Source: Desulfosporosinus sp. Sb-LF | Lineage (GTDB): Bacteria; Bacillota; Desulfitobacteriia; Desulfitobacteriales; Desulfitobacteriaceae | Reading direction: 5' to 3' | Length of the DNA: 64,000 nucleotides | Assembly: GCF_004766055.1 (NCBI RefSeq) | Contig: NZ_SPQR01000001.1 | Location: 1-64,000 of the forward strand | In this document: piece after piece, positions 8,991-19,378 of the stretch | How the letters are laid out: the number at the start of each line of letters is the position of its first letter | Numbering within the stretch: the stretch's first letter is position 1 | Notes under the pieces: generated by a model | Database searches by the model: none | Told to the model about the DNA's origin: nothing | What the model saw: only the letters and a program-made list of their open reading frames with translations | Position numbers and translations under genes: made by a program

Positions 8991-9982
8991 TGGAACGCGT
9001 TATGTTAGCCCACGGAAGTGGTGGGCGGTTGAGCCACGAGCTAATTCGTACTCTTTTTCAGAGATACTTAGGAAATGATTACTTAGATCAGATGAGTGAT
9101 GCAACGGCTTTGCCGGGCAGAGAGCATATTGCTGTAACAACCGACTCGTTTGTTGTCTCACCTTTGTTTTTTCGTGGGGGAAATATCGGTAAGCTTGCGG
9201 TATGTGGTACTGTCAATGACCTTGCGGTTAGTGGAGCTGTTCCGCAGTTTTTAACACTTGCGCTTATATTGGAAGAAGGCTTTCCCATAGAAGAATTGGA
9301 ACGGATTATTAAGAGTGTTGCCGTAACTGCAGCCGAAGCAGGCATAATGATCGTTTGCGGAGATACGAAAGTCGTCGAACGAGGAAGTGCGGATAAAATT
9401 TTTATAAATACAACAGGAATTGGGTATATTACGGATCGTTCAGTGGGTCCAGAGCAGATTCGGCCAGGAGATGAGATCCTCATTACAGGAACGATTGGAG
9501 ATCATGGGATTGCTATTTTGTCTGAGCGGGAAGGGCTCGAATTTCAAACCCCGGTTATGAGTGACTGTGCGCCTTTAAATGGACTTATAGATGCTTTTTA
9601 TGTGTCTGGCGTCAGATGCATGAGGGACCCTACCCGTGGTGGCGTGGCGACGACGTTAAATGAATTGGCGCAACAAGCGGGAGTGAGTATGCTCTTGAAA
9701 GAAGAATGTTTTCCACTCTCTCCTAGCGTGGGTGGAGCATGTGAGATGTTAGGACTTGATCCCCTTTATTTGGCGAATGAAGGAAAAGCACTGGTTATTG
9801 TGGCACCAGAAGTCGCGGAGGAAGTCCTCCTAACGATGAAGGCCCATCCTTTGGGATTCCATGCGGCTCGTATTGGGCGAGTTCAACGAGGAAAGGCGGG
9901 GCTAGTGCTTTTAGAGACACCATTGGGGGGGAAGCGTATCGTGGGAATGCTTGAAGGTGAACATCTTCCCCGTATATGCTGA
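8990..9982 (+). CDS. hypE: Hydrogenase maturation protein HypE
   Basis: HypE dehydrates the thiocarboxamide formed by HypF on its own C-terminal cysteine to a thiocyanate, the cyanide donor for HypC-HypD. The 330-residue protein belongs to the PurM/AIR-synthase-like fold (GSGG near the N-terminus, CGTVNDLAVSGA). It ends in PRIC, with Cys330 as the final residue, as the mechanism requires. The start overlaps the hypD stop by one base. It is the last recognised hyp gene in the rightward operon. Confidence 0.97.
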   Translation: MERVMLAHGSGGRLSHELIRTLFQRYLGNDYLDQMSDATALPGREHIAVTTDSFVVSPLFFRGGNIGKLAVCGTVNDLAVSGAVPQFLTLALILEEGFPIEELERIIKSVAVTAAEAGIMIVCGDTKVVERGSADKIFINTTGIGYITDRSVGPEQIRPGDEILITGTIGDHGIAILSEREGLEFQTPVMSDCAPLNGLIDAFYVSGVRCMRDPTRGGVATTLNELAQQAGVSMLLKEECFPLSPSVGGACEMLGLDPLYLANEGKALVIVAPEVAEEVLLTMKAHPLGFHAARIGRVQRGKAGLVLLETPLGGKRIVGMLEGEHLPRIC

Positions 9983-10002
9983 GAAGGAGTGAGGAGAGTA
10001 GT

Positions 10003-10413
10003 ATGCGAATTGCAGTCATAGATGGGCAGGGTGGCGGCATTGGTAAACATATTGTAGAACAGTTACGCAAGCGGATTCCCGAGCTGAATATTCTTGCACT
10101 GGGCACGAATGCCCTTGCTACAGGAGCAATGTTGCGAGCCGGGGCCACAGAGGGAGCTTCAGGAGAGTCCGCGATTTGTTACAATGTCGATCGAGTAGAT
10201 ATCATTGTGGGCTCGGTTGCTGTTATGATGGTCTATGGGCTGCTGGGGGAGATCACGTCGGGGATGGCTATTGCTATTGCTTCCAGTAAAGCGGAAAAAT
10301 TGCTTCTTCCTATACAACGCGGGAATATTCTACTAGTGGGTGTTCCACGAACCCCTCTGCCCCACCAGATTGAAGCCCTGGTCATCGAAGTAGAGGAACG
10401 TATTAGAACGTAA
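10003..10413 (+). CDS. DUF3842 family protein
   Basis: This 136-residue protein starts MRIAVIDGQGGGIGK, a glycine-rich loop after a beta strand, and matches the DUF3842 pattern (ALGTNALAT.AML.AGA, VDIIVG). I know of no established function for the family. The predicted start at 10003 is preceded by GAGGAG and lies 20 bases after hypE, so it is probably co-transcribed with the hydrogenase maturation genes. An earlier in-frame start at 9976 would overlap hypE and has a poorer site. The glycine-rich loop suggests nucleotide binding, which is inference only. Confidence 0.8.
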   Translation: MRIAVIDGQGGGIGKHIVEQLRKRIPELNILALGTNALATGAMLRAGATEGASGESAICYNVDRVDIIVGSVAVMMVYGLLGEITSGMAIAIASSKAEKLLLPIQRGNILLVGVPRTPLPHQIEALVIEVEERIRT

Positions 10414-10442
10414 TACATTCTTGTCAATTGCTAAGGTTTTGT

Positions 10443-10471
10443 TTGACAAACGGCCTAGTGCTTGATAATAT
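10443..10471 (+). promoter_or_regulatory. Probable sigma-A promoter of cysK
   Basis: A perfect -35 TTGACA (10443-10448) and a -10 TAATAT (10466-10471) are separated by 17 bases, about 40 bases before the cysK start codon. Confidence 0.7.
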
Positions 10472-10511
10472 TATACCATACTAAAATGATATGAATTGGG
10501 GGAATTAAAAA

Positions 10512-11438
10512 ATGAGAGTTGTTGATTCGATTACAGATTTGATTGGGCAGACTCCATTGGTTCGATTAAATCGATTGGTTAAGCCCGGAATGGCTAATGT
10601 TTATGTCAAAGTCGAATCGTTTAATCCTGGTGGAAGCATAAAAGATCGAATAGCCCTAGGTATGATACGGGATGCTGAGGAACGTGGGGCACTTCGCCCT
10701 GGGGGAACTATCGTCGAGCCGACAAGCGGGAACACGGGTATTGGGCTAGCTATGATCGCGGCTGCTCGAGGTTATCGATTAATTGTTGTGTTGCCGGAAA
10801 CTATGAGTGTTGAACGGCGAATGCTTATGGCAGCTTATGGGGCTGAATTTGTGTTAACCCCTGGAGCAGCAGGGATGAATGGAGCAATTGAAGAGGCCAA
10901 ACGTTTGGTTGCTGAAAATCCTGACTATTTCATGCCTCAGCAATTTGAAAACCCCTCTAACCCAGAAGCGCATCGCCGGAGCACGGCCTTGGAGCTTCTC
11001 GAACAATTAAGTGTTATCGATGCTTTTGTTGCGGGGATCGGTACCGGAGGAACGATAACTGGAGTAGGAGAGATCCTGAAAGCCCGTCAACCTGAAGTCA
11101 AGGTTATAGGGGTGGAACCAGCTTCGTCTCCAGTTATTTCCGGTGGAAAACCTGGGTCGCATAAAATTCAAGGAATTGGTGCAGGGTTTGTCCCTGCAGT
11201 TTTAAATCGAATGGTAGTAGATGAGATTATTCAAGTGAGTAATGATGACGCCATGGAGATAACTCGACGTTTAGCACGGGAGGAAGGGCTTTTAGTAGGC
11301 ATTTCTTCCGGAGCGGCTGTAAGCGCAGCACTTAAGGTGGCCGCAGCCTTGGGAGATGGGAAGAACGTTGTTGTTGTTGCCCCAGATACCGGAGAGCGTT
11401 ATTTAAGCACTGAAGTTTTTGCCAATAAAGAAAAATGA
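10512..11438 (+). CDS. cysK: Cysteine synthase A (O-acetylserine sulfhydrylase)
   Basis: This PLP enzyme makes L-cysteine from O-acetylserine and sulfide in the cytoplasm. The 308-residue protein has the family motifs GQTPLVRLNRL, the PLP lysine Lys44 in GGSIKDR, the substrate loop PTSGNTGIG (69-77), the glycine-rich phosphate loop GTGGT, and GISSGAA near the C-terminus. Length and motifs match CysK rather than cystathionine beta-synthase. It appears monocistronic, with its own promoter. The start follows GGGGGA. Confidence 0.95.
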   Translation: MRVVDSITDLIGQTPLVRLNRLVKPGMANVYVKVESFNPGGSIKDRIALGMIRDAEERGALRPGGTIVEPTSGNTGIGLAMIAAARGYRLIVVLPETMSVERRMLMAAYGAEFVLTPGAAGMNGAIEEAKRLVAENPDYFMPQQFENPSNPEAHRRSTALELLEQLSVIDAFVAGIGTGGTITGVGEILKARQPEVKVIGVEPASSPVISGGKPGSHKIQGIGAGFVPAVLNRMVVDEIIQVSNDDAMEITRRLAREEGLLVGISSGAAVSAALKVAAALGDGKNVVVVAPDTGERYLSTEVFANKEK

Positions 11439-11478
11439 TAGGTGCTTTAAGAGGCGAAATTGATCTAGAAGTTCGATA

Positions 11479-11536
11479 TTGCTTTACAAGAGAAATTGCC
11501 TTATGCTAAACTATTTAATAGTGGACTAGCATAAGG
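11479..11536 (+). promoter_or_regulatory. yebC promoter with 10-bp inverted repeat overlapping the Shine-Dalgarno site
   Basis: TTGCTT (11479-11484) and TATGCT (11502-11507) form a plausible promoter with 17-base spacing. A perfect inverted repeat, CCTTATGCTA (11499-11508) and TAGCATAAGG (11527-11536), spans the -10 and the predicted transcription start. Its right arm runs into the AAGGAGG ribosome site. It could be an operator. Confidence 0.45.
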
Positions 11537-11547
11537 AGGAGTTTGTC

Positions 11548-12300
11548 GTGTCAGGACATTCAAAATGGGCAAACATTAAACATAAAAAAGGTAAGGCGGA
11601 TGCCCAAAAGGGGAAAATGTTTACTAAACTGGGCCGAGAATTGGTTGTTGCTTCCCGTGCCTGTGGTGGAGACGTTAATGACTTTCGGTTAAAGATTGCC
11701 ATTGAAAACGCCAAAGCAGAAAATGTGCCCAATGAAAATATTCAACGGGCTATTCTTAAAGGGAGTGGCGGCGCAGAAGGTGCAGTTTATGAAGAGCTGC
11801 GTTATGAGGGGTATGGCCCAGGTGGGGTTGCCGTTATGATCGACATCTTGACCGATAACCGTAACCGCACGGCCGGTGAAGTTCGCCATATCTTCTCCAA
11901 AAATGGTGGGAACATGGGTGAAACTGGATGCGTTAGTTGGATGTTTCAAGAAAAGGGCCAATTGAGAATCCTGCGTGAAGGGCTTAGGTTAAGCGAAGAT
12001 GATTTAATGATGATGACCTTAGAAGCAGGAGCTGAGGATTTCGAAGTGGATGAAGAGGGGTTTGTTGTATACACGGCTCCTGAAGCTTTAGAGGGTGTTC
12101 GTCAAGCTCTTGCAGATCAAAAAATCTCTGTTGTTGAATCTGTTGTCAGTCCGATTCCCCAAAACACAATCGAAATAACGGATGCAGACCAGGCTCGGAA
12201 GATTGTTCATTTGATGGATATCCTGGAGGAGCATGATGATTCACAAGGCGTATATTCCAATTTTGAATTAGCAGACGCCTTGGCAAGTGAAGATTTCTAA
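11548..12300 (+). CDS. yebC: YebC/TACO1 family protein
   Basis: This 250-residue protein opens with the family signature [18 protein letters not shown] and keeps the full three-domain length. Family members have been described as transcriptional regulators and, more recently, as translation factors that relieve ribosome stalling at proline runs. Sequence alone does not decide between these. The start is a GTG preceded by AAGGAGG. The following bofC-like gene and ruvCAB match the gene neighbourhood seen in many Firmicutes. Confidence 0.93.
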   Translation: MSGHSKWANIKHKKGKADAQKGKMFTKLGRELVVASRACGGDVNDFRLKIAIENAKAENVPNENIQRAILKGSGGAEGAVYEELRYEGYGPGGVAVMIDILTDNRNRTAGEVRHIFSKNGGNMGETGCVSWMFQEKGQLRILREGLRLSEDDLMMMTLEAGAEDFEVDEEGFVVYTAPEALEGVRQALADQKISVVESVVSPIPQNTIEITDADQARKIVHLMDILEEHDDSQGVYSNFELADALASEDF

Positions 12301-12344
12301 AACAAACTAAAAGCTTTTCAAAATTGCATGACGATTAAAGTAAG

Positions 12345-12392
12345 CCCTCCTGGCAAGACTAGAACAAAGAAGACAATGTCAGGAGGGTTTTT
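12345..12392 (+). terminator. Terminator-like hairpin whose 3' arm is the next gene's ribosome site
   Basis: CCCTCCTG (12345-12352) pairs with CAGGAGGG (12380-12387), and five T residues follow. The stem extends by two or three weaker pairs. The 3' arm is also the AGGAGGG ribosome site for the gene starting at 12397, so folding would both end yebC transcription and hide that site. Confidence 0.55.
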
Positions 12393-12396
12393 CATT

Positions 12397-12759
12397 ATGT
12401 CCAGATGGAAAGTAATGAGTATAGTTCTTATGATTGGATTGGGGATTGGCGGCATCGTGCCAGCTACAACGTCTTGGTGGTACGCTAAAAATCGTATCGG
12501 AAGCACTGATATAAATGCAGAGACTGCTATAGCAAAGGAAGCGCCTGCCAAGGTAATCTATCATTTTAAGATGGAGCAAGGGGTATTATCTGTTATCGAA
12601 GGAAACCTTGGATCAAGTGGTAGAGTCATCGTAACGGGCTTAAATGTTCAGACTTGGCCAAAGGAGATGGTGGACATGGCGCCGAAGGTCGAGTTTTATT
12701 CACTAGATGAAGTTCAGTCGTTTATCGACACTGCGAACGAACCTCTTTGGCAAGAGTAG
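12397..12759 (+). CDS. BofC-like membrane-anchored protein
   Basis: This 120-residue protein has one N-terminal hydrophobic segment (about 7-25), then an extracytoplasmic domain ending with an acidic tail. The C-terminal part (GVLSVIEGNLG... then TGLNVQTWP and LDEVQSFI) resembles the BofC C-terminal domain. In Bacillus subtilis, bofC, which controls the SpoIVB signalling protease in sporulation, lies just before ruvA, and this gene lies just before ruvC-ruvA. The similarity is weak, so the call leans on gene order. The start is chosen from AGGAGGG 9 bases upstream; an upstream in-frame ATG at 12328 lacks a site. Confidence 0.6.
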   Translation: MSRWKVMSIVLMIGLGIGGIVPATTSWWYAKNRIGSTDINAETAIAKEAPAKVIYHFKMEQGVLSVIEGNLGSSGRVIVTGLNVQTWPKEMVDMAPKVEFYSLDEVQSFIDTANEPLWQE

Positions 12760-12822
12760 AAGTGAGTGATGGAGAAAAGGAATCATCCGCCTTCTGTCGA
12801 ATTCTAATTAGCAGAAAGGAAG

Positions 12823-13326
12823 ATGCGTTTGATTATTTTAGGAATTGACCCCGGGACGGCGATTATGGGCTATGGACTTATTGAACAAAAAGGGAATCAT
12901 TTAAGCGCGATCGCTTATTCTTGCTGGCGAACTCCGGCTCATACCCCACTGGCAGAACGCTTATTAATGTTATATGAACAGATTAACCCTTTTCTCCGGG
13001 ATTACACTCCCGATCATATTGCGGTTGAAGAACTGTTTTTTAGCCGTAATACTACGACCGCCTTAGCCGTCGGGCACGCGCGAGGGGTGGTTTTGTTGGC
13101 GAGCGCCCAACAGGGAATTCCGGTCTATGAATATACCCCTTTGCAGGTCAAACAAGCCGTCGTTGGGTATGGAAGGGCCGAAAAGAGGCAGGTTCAGCAA
13201 ATGGTCAGAGGGTTGTTGAGACTGGAGGAAATCCCTAAGCCAGACGATACCGCAGATGCCTTAGCCATTGCGATCTGTCATGCGCACAGCTATACATTGG
13301 ACCGGAGAATGGGGGAATTCCGTTGA
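12823..13326 (+). CDS. ruvC: Holliday junction resolvase RuvC
   Basis: RuvC cuts Holliday junctions during recombinational repair. The 167-residue protein has LGIDPGT (Asp9), AVEELFF with the second catalytic acid, and [12 protein letters not shown] with the C-terminal acidic pair, all required for metal-dependent cleavage. It is the first gene of ruvCAB. Its last four bases overlap the ruvA start (TTGA). Confidence 0.96.
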   Translation: MRLIILGIDPGTAIMGYGLIEQKGNHLSAIAYSCWRTPAHTPLAERLLMLYEQINPFLRDYTPDHIAVEELFFSRNTTTALAVGHARGVVLLASAQQGIPVYEYTPLQVKQAVVGYGRAEKRQVQQMVRGLLRLEEIPKPDDTADALAIAICHAHSYTLDRRMGEFR

Positions 13327-13922
13327 TTGGAATGCTGAGAGGTAAGGTTTGGGAAATCCAATCAGAGCGTTTAGTGATCGATGTTCAAGGGGTTGGGTAT
13401 CTTCTTACCGTGCCTTATGGACTTCTCGCGAAGGCTGTCCCTGGGCAAGAACTTGTCGTATATACTCATGTAGTTATGCGTGAAGATGATTTGTCTCTTT
13501 ACGGTTTTTCGTCCTTAGAAGAAAAACAACTATTTCTGGAAATGTTGAGTGTTTCTGGCATTGGACCTAAGGCAGCTATATCGATACTTTCAACCTTTGG
13601 GGCAGTTCAGATTGAAAGTGCCATTGTTAGTGAAAATCTTAATTTATTGACCAAAGTACCGGGTATTGGCAAGAAAACAGCTCAACGTCTTATTTTAGAA
13701 TTAAAAGAAAAATTCAAAGGACATAGTACTTTGTCCACGCGTGAGGGAGCATTTTCTGAATCCACTCCACTCACGCACTCTGAAGCTTTGCAAACACTAC
13801 TGGCTCTGGGGTTTGGTATAGACGAAGCAAGGCAAGCACTAGGTCATGTTCTTAAAGACGGTGGGGAATTATCGACCGAAGTGCAAGTGAAAAAGGCTTT
13901 GCGGTTACTTGCCGGCGGCTAA
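13323..13922 (+). CDS. ruvA: Holliday junction DNA helicase subunit RuvA
   Basis: RuvA binds the four-way junction and loads RuvB. The 199-residue protein begins MIGMLRGKV from a TTG start, which matches the family's usual MI..LRG opening. That supports the TTG over the ATG three codons later. The helix-hairpin-helix motifs VSGIGPKAA and [11 protein letters not shown] are present, and the C-terminal RuvB-contact domain follows a variable linker. It overlaps ruvC by four bases. Confidence 0.96.
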   Translation: MIGMLRGKVWEIQSERLVIDVQGVGYLLTVPYGLLAKAVPGQELVVYTHVVMREDDLSLYGFSSLEEKQLFLEMLSVSGIGPKAAISILSTFGAVQIESAIVSENLNLLTKVPGIGKKTAQRLILELKEKFKGHSTLSTREGAFSESTPLTHSEALQTLLALGFGIDEARQALGHVLKDGGELSTEVQVKKALRLLAGG

Positions 13923-13965
13923 TTCAGGGTTAAATCACGAAATGCGGATGAGGGAGGGCTAGAAA

Positions 13966-15000
13966 ATGGAAGAACGTTTAGTTGCTCCACAAGAACAACT
14001 AACAGATCATGAAGGGGAAGTACTTCGTCCTCATCGCATGAACGACTATATTGGTCAGAGAAAAGTCAAAGAAAATTTAGGAATCTTTATTCAAGCTGCA
14101 TCGACGCGTGGAGAGGCTTTGGATCACGTCTTATTATATGGACCACCTGGTTTGGGAAAAACAACGCTTGCCAATATTATTGCTGCGGAAATGGGCGTGA
14201 GTATTCGCACTTCTTCTGGTCCAGCGATTGAACGACCTGGGGACCTAGCTGCCATACTTACTGGCCTAGAGCCTAGGGATGTTCTTTTCATCGATGAAAT
14301 ACACCGTTTGAACTCAACGACAGAAGAAATTCTCTATTCGGCTATGGAAGATGGATGTCTAGATATTGTGATCGGAAAAGGGCCAAGTGCCCGTTCAATT
14401 CGTCTGTCCCTTCCTCCGTTTACATTAGTGGGGGCCACAACACGGGCTGGACAGTTAACGTCTCCTTTGCGGGATCGTTTTGGAGTTATTAGCCGCTTAG
14501 AATTCTACGAGGTTGAGGATTTAAAGGAAATTGTTTTACGGGCAGCTGGTATTTTGCGCTTGGGTATCACTGACGAAGGTGCGGAAGAAATTGCCCGCCG
14601 TTCCCGTGGAACGCCAAGAATTGGCAATCGTTTGCTAAAACGAGTTAGGGATTTTGCCTTAGTATGGGGAGACGGTGTCGTTACGCAAACAATTGCACGT
14701 GAAGCGTTAAATCGGCTGGAAGTGGATCCGGTGGGCTTGGATAATATTGACCAGAAAACCCTGAGAACTATTATCTTAACGTTTGCAGGAGGACCTGTGG
14801 GCTTGGAAACACTAGCAGCAACCATCGGAGAAGAATCAGAGACCTTGGAAGATGTTGTGGAACCGTACTTGCTTCAAATGGGTTTTCTGCAACGTACTCC
14901 CCGCGGACGAATGGCGACAGCAAGGGCCTATCAACATTTAGGATATTCGCTTCCCCAGAATCGGGCGGAATGCGGACTTTTCACGGAGGAACGTACGTAA
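13966..15000 (+). CDS. ruvB: Holliday junction branch migration ATPase RuvB
   Basis: This AAA+ motor drives branch migration with RuvA. The 344-residue protein has Walker A GPPGLGKT, Walker B LFIDEIH, sensor GATTRAG and the arginine-finger region PLRDRFG. A winged-helix domain ends the protein (RTPRGRMAT). It lies 43 bases after ruvA with a GAGGGAGG-type ribosome site and completes a ruvCAB operon. Confidence 0.97.
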   Translation: MEERLVAPQEQLTDHEGEVLRPHRMNDYIGQRKVKENLGIFIQAASTRGEALDHVLLYGPPGLGKTTLANIIAAEMGVSIRTSSGPAIERPGDLAAILTGLEPRDVLFIDEIHRLNSTTEEILYSAMEDGCLDIVIGKGPSARSIRLSLPPFTLVGATTRAGQLTSPLRDRFGVISRLEFYEVEDLKEIVLRAAGILRLGITDEGAEEIARRSRGTPRIGNRLLKRVRDFALVWGDGVVTQTIAREALNRLEVDPVGLDNIDQKTLRTIILTFAGGPVGLETLAATIGEESETLEDVVEPYLLQMGFLQRTPRGRMATARAYQHLGYSLPQNRAECGLFTEERT

Positions 15001-15173
15001 GAAGAAAAATCAACAGCATATAAGCCGAGAAAAAAGGGCACTCTGAGCATAAAGAAAGAAAGCTAGGATGGCGTGCAAAGTTGCACTCAGAAGAGTTCAT
15101 AGGTGTGTCGAGAACTTCTGATTTCAAGTGCGTTCTTCGAGCATAAGCATACGAGAAAGTAGGTGTGCAGGCT

Positions 15174-16508
15174 ATGCTTCGGTTTGTGTATCGGTTATCC
15201 TTTTTATGTATGGCATTATTTGTGCTCGTGGTGATTCTGGCTACGCCGTGTCAAGCAAAAGAGATATCAGTTGAGCTTTTATGGAAATTAGGCCAGGCGG
15301 GGTGGGCCGAAATAAATGTTGATAAAGGGGAATATCAGCTCATCGTGAATAAAACATCTCTCCATTTCCCGACGGGTTCTACTCTTCAAGTGAGCTGGGG
15401 AGGGTGGACCCCAGTGTTAAGAATTAATCATGGAGAATTCCAAGTTTTTGACGGGTCTCTTTTGGAATTGAAGGGGATCAATCCGGGAGGGCTGCGCGTT
15501 AAAACGCCTGAGGGCCAAGATGTCGTATATCGTGGAGGACTACAACTTAGTTGGCAGGATAGTCATTGGCGGTTTATTAATCGTGTAGACAGTGAAGACT
15601 ATCTTAAAGGGGTTGTACCGATCGAAATGAGTAATGAGTGGGCTAAAGGTGGAATGGAAGGGCTCAAGGCTCAAACAGTTGCAGCTCGAACCTTTCTTAT
15701 TAAACATACGGAGAATGGCCGAAAGACGATCACGGACTCTCCCGATATTGATCAGGCCTACGGAGGTAAAAATGCTGAGGGGGAAGCTTCAGTTGCAGTT
15801 GAAGCAACTCGAGGAGAAATTCTGGTGGATGCCCAGAGTAAGTTGCCGATCGAAGCGCTTTATTCTTCGCATAGTGGTGGCTTCACAGAAGATGCTAAAA
15901 ATGTTTGGGGAAATGCAGATACCAACAACGTGTCTCATCCTGACCCTTATTCACAAGGAGTTGGGGGTGCAGTAAATCATTGGAGGTTTATTGTCTCTGC
16001 CCCGATCCTGGGCACAACCTTTGGCTTGGGGCCAGTGCGCAGCGTTGAACTTGACAAATTCCCCTCAGGTAGGGTAAAAAGTGTAAGGATGGAAGATGGG
16101 ATCGGGCATTCTAAGACTGTAACAGGACGGGCATTTGTCAAAGCGTTTTACCCGTTTGGGCAGCCGATTCGGACGGCCGCTTTTTTGGGGAATTTATTTG
16201 AGGTTAAGCCGTTCGCTCCAAACCTAGATTCGTTCGGAAAACCCGGCCCAACCATGTTTCGCGGATCACAAGATTTCTCTGGATTTTCTTATCCAAAAGA
16301 GCAGGGGCCTTTACTCTCCAAAGTTCTCAGTTCTTCGCTTGGAACGAGTCCTGTTTCTCAGCCGTTTGGCGTCTTTCTATTTGAGGGACGGGGTTGGGGT
16401 CATGGAGTGGGAATGTCCCAATGGGGAGCATATCATATGGCCCAAATGGGGTATAATTATCAACAAATATTAACGTACTATTATCACAATACGATCATTT
16501 CCGAATGA
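15174..16508 (+). CDS. SpoIID/LytB domain protein
   Basis: This exported protein of about 444 residues has an N-terminal signal peptide (hydrophobic residues about 5-25, ending near CQAKE) and a SpoIID/LytB domain. The conserved motifs VDSEDYLKGVVP.EMS, KAQTVAARTF and the C-terminal GRGWGHGVGMSQWGA are visible. SpoIID is a lytic transglycosylase that degrades peptidoglycan during engulfment; related proteins enhance amidases. Whether this is SpoIID itself or a vegetative relative is unclear. I chose the ATG at 15174, after AGGTG; a GTG at 15165 is possible. Confidence 0.88.
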   Translation: MLRFVYRLSFLCMALFVLVVILATPCQAKEISVELLWKLGQAGWAEINVDKGEYQLIVNKTSLHFPTGSTLQVSWGGWTPVLRINHGEFQVFDGSLLELKGINPGGLRVKTPEGQDVVYRGGLQLSWQDSHWRFINRVDSEDYLKGVVPIEMSNEWAKGGMEGLKAQTVAARTFLIKHTENGRKTITDSPDIDQAYGGKNAEGEASVAVEATRGEILVDAQSKLPIEALYSSHSGGFTEDAKNVWGNADTNNVSHPDPYSQGVGGAVNHWRFIVSAPILGTTFGLGPVRSVELDKFPSGRVKSVRMEDGIGHSKTVTGRAFVKAFYPFGQPIRTAAFLGNLFEVKPFAPNLDSFGKPGPTMFRGSQDFSGFSYPKEQGPLLSKVLSSSLGTSPVSQPFGVFLFEGRGWGHGVGMSQWGAYHMAQMGYNYQQILTYYYHNTIISE

Positions 16509-16592
16509 TTATTATACGGAAATGACCTCGAATCGGGTCAAGCTTTGTGCCCGTTAGATTAAATTGTGTGATTTAAAAAGGAGAATGAAGGA

Positions 16593-17615
16593 TTGAACGT
16601 TTCGGATTTTGATTTTAATTTACCGGAAACGTTAATTGCGCAACATCCTGTAGAGCCTCGGGATGCTTCCCGTTTGATGGTAGTCAATCGAGACAGTGAA
16701 GGGATTGAACATCATACGTTTCGGGATCTTGTGTCCCTTTTGAAAACGGGCGATGTACTTGTGCTAAATAACACCCGCGTTATTCCCGCGCGTTTGATAG
16801 GGGAAAAAGAGGGCACTGAGGCCAAAATCGAAGTCCTACTTCTAAGAAGGCTTGAACTTGATGTTTGGGAAGCCTTGGTTAAACCAGGAAAACGCCTTAA
16901 GGTGGGGCAGAAGGTTCGCTTCGGTAATGGACTATTGATAGCAGAACTTCAGGATATTTTAGCAAATGGAAACCGTAGGATTCAATTTACGTACTCAGGA
17001 GTTTTTGAGGGGATTTTAGACCAGCTGGGGGAGATGCCCCTTCCACCGTATATTACAGCTCAATTGGAAAACCAAGAACGGTATCAGACAGTGTACTCAA
17101 AGGAGCGAGGGTCCGTGGCCGCCCCTACGGCAGGACTGCATTTCACACCTGAACTTTTGAGTAGACTACAGGAAAAGGGCATAGAAATTGTGGAGATCCT
17201 TCTTCATGTAGGTTTAGGTACCTTTCGTCCCGTTAAAGTAGACGATATTCGTGAACACACTATGCATTCGGAGTATTACCGTGTGGATACGGAGGCAGCA
17301 GAACGAATTAATCGAGCAAAACTAGAGGGACGTCGAGTCATCGCAGTGGGGACAACAGCGGCTCGTACCTTGGAATCTGTCGGTAATAAAGGAAGGGTGG
17401 TACCTGGTGAAGGATGGACGGATATTTTCATCTACCCAGGCTATTCTTTTCAGGTTGTGGATGCCCTCTTGACGAATTTTCACTTTCCAAAGTCAACACT
17501 GGTCATGCTAGTTAGTGCTTTGGCGGGGCGTGAACTCATTTTAAAAGCCTATGAAGTGGCTGTTTTAGAACGATATCGGTTCTATAGTTTTGGAGATGCT
17601 ATGCTCATCGTCTAA
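16593..17615 (+). CDS. queA: S-adenosylmethionine:tRNA ribosyltransferase-isomerase QueA
   Basis: QueA transfers the ribosyl part of SAM to preQ1 in tRNA, giving epoxyqueuosine. The 340-residue protein starts from a TTG (SD AAGGAG) with the standard opening [15 protein letters not shown]. It keeps [12 protein letters not shown], the [13 protein letters not shown] substrate motif and [18 protein letters not shown]. It is directly followed by tgt, the preceding step of the pathway, so the two probably form one operon. Confidence 0.96.
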   Translation: MNVSDFDFNLPETLIAQHPVEPRDASRLMVVNRDSEGIEHHTFRDLVSLLKTGDVLVLNNTRVIPARLIGEKEGTEAKIEVLLLRRLELDVWEALVKPGKRLKVGQKVRFGNGLLIAELQDILANGNRRIQFTYSGVFEGILDQLGEMPLPPYITAQLENQERYQTVYSKERGSVAAPTAGLHFTPELLSRLQEKGIEIVEILLHVGLGTFRPVKVDDIREHTMHSEYYRVDTEAAERINRAKLEGRRVIAVGTTAARTLESVGNKGRVVPGEGWTDIFIYPGYSFQVVDALLTNFHFPKSTLVMLVSALAGRELILKAYEVAVLERYRFYSFGDAMLIV

Positions 17616-17644
17616 TCATAATAAATCACTAAAGTTATTTATAG

Positions 17645-18784
<1,140 letters not shown>

Positions 18785-18874
18785 TCTGGGTCTGCAAGGT
18801 TTTCTCTCAATAAGAGAAGGATTTTGCCATGATATGGGGAATAGTTTAGAGATGAAATAAAGGAGGATCTTAAT

Positions 18875-19231
18875 ATGACTCAATCGACAATGTCTTTAGT
18901 CCTGTACTTTGTGGTCTTTTTTGGTATTATGTATTTTCTCATGATTCGTCCTCAACAAAAACAGGCCAAACAACGTCAGACGTTGCTCAGTAGTCTCCAT
19001 GTCAAGGATCGGGTAATTACTGCCGGAGGAATTTATGGTAAAATCATGAAAGTGAAGGACAATTCCGTTATTCTGCAAATTGCAGATAAAGTAGAGATTG
19101 AAGTCGCCAAATCCGGAATTACAAGCGTGGAAAATCGCGATATCAATGCCGAAAAGGACAAAAAGAACGACAAGAATGATAAAGGAATAAAGCTTGCTAA
19201 AGAAGAAACTGACGTTAAATCGGAGTCTTAA
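18875..19231 (+). CDS. yajC: Preprotein translocase accessory subunit YajC
   Basis: This 118-residue protein has a single N-terminal membrane segment (about 6-24) followed by IRPQQKQAKQRQ and the YajC core (LHVKDRVITAGGIYGKI). YajC associates with SecDF in the Sec translocase. The C-terminus is a lysine/aspartate-rich tail. AAAGGAGG precedes the start. secD and secF follow about 1.3 kb downstream, separated by a remnant gene and an HD-domain gene. Confidence 0.93.
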   Translation: MTQSTMSLVLYFVVFFGIMYFLMIRPQQKQAKQRQTLLSSLHVKDRVITAGGIYGKIMKVKDNSVILQIADKVEIEVAKSGITSVENRDINAEKDKKNDKNDKGIKLAKEETDVKSES

Positions 19232-19316
19232 ACTAGGGGCTATGTGATAGATTAAGTTTTAATCTAGGCTCTTAGTGGATCAAGCGGATACATAACGGAT
19301 ATGTAAGGGCATTCTT

Positions 19317-19344
19317 AAAAGCAAGTGGTAATCCACTTGCTTTT
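19317..19344 (+). terminator. Terminator downstream of yajC
   Basis: AAAAGCAAGTGG (19317-19328) pairs perfectly with CCACTTGCTTTT (19333-19344) around a four-base loop. It lies about 85 bases after yajC and before the EcsC remnant. Confidence 0.75.
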
Positions 19345-19378
19345 AAGCTTAATGTGAGACGAAAGAAACACTGGGGGT

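Noticed and set aside
8990-9982. HypE as selenophosphate synthetase or AIR synthetase
   Set aside because: The fold is shared, but the C-terminal PRIC end, the length and the position after hypD fix it as HypE.
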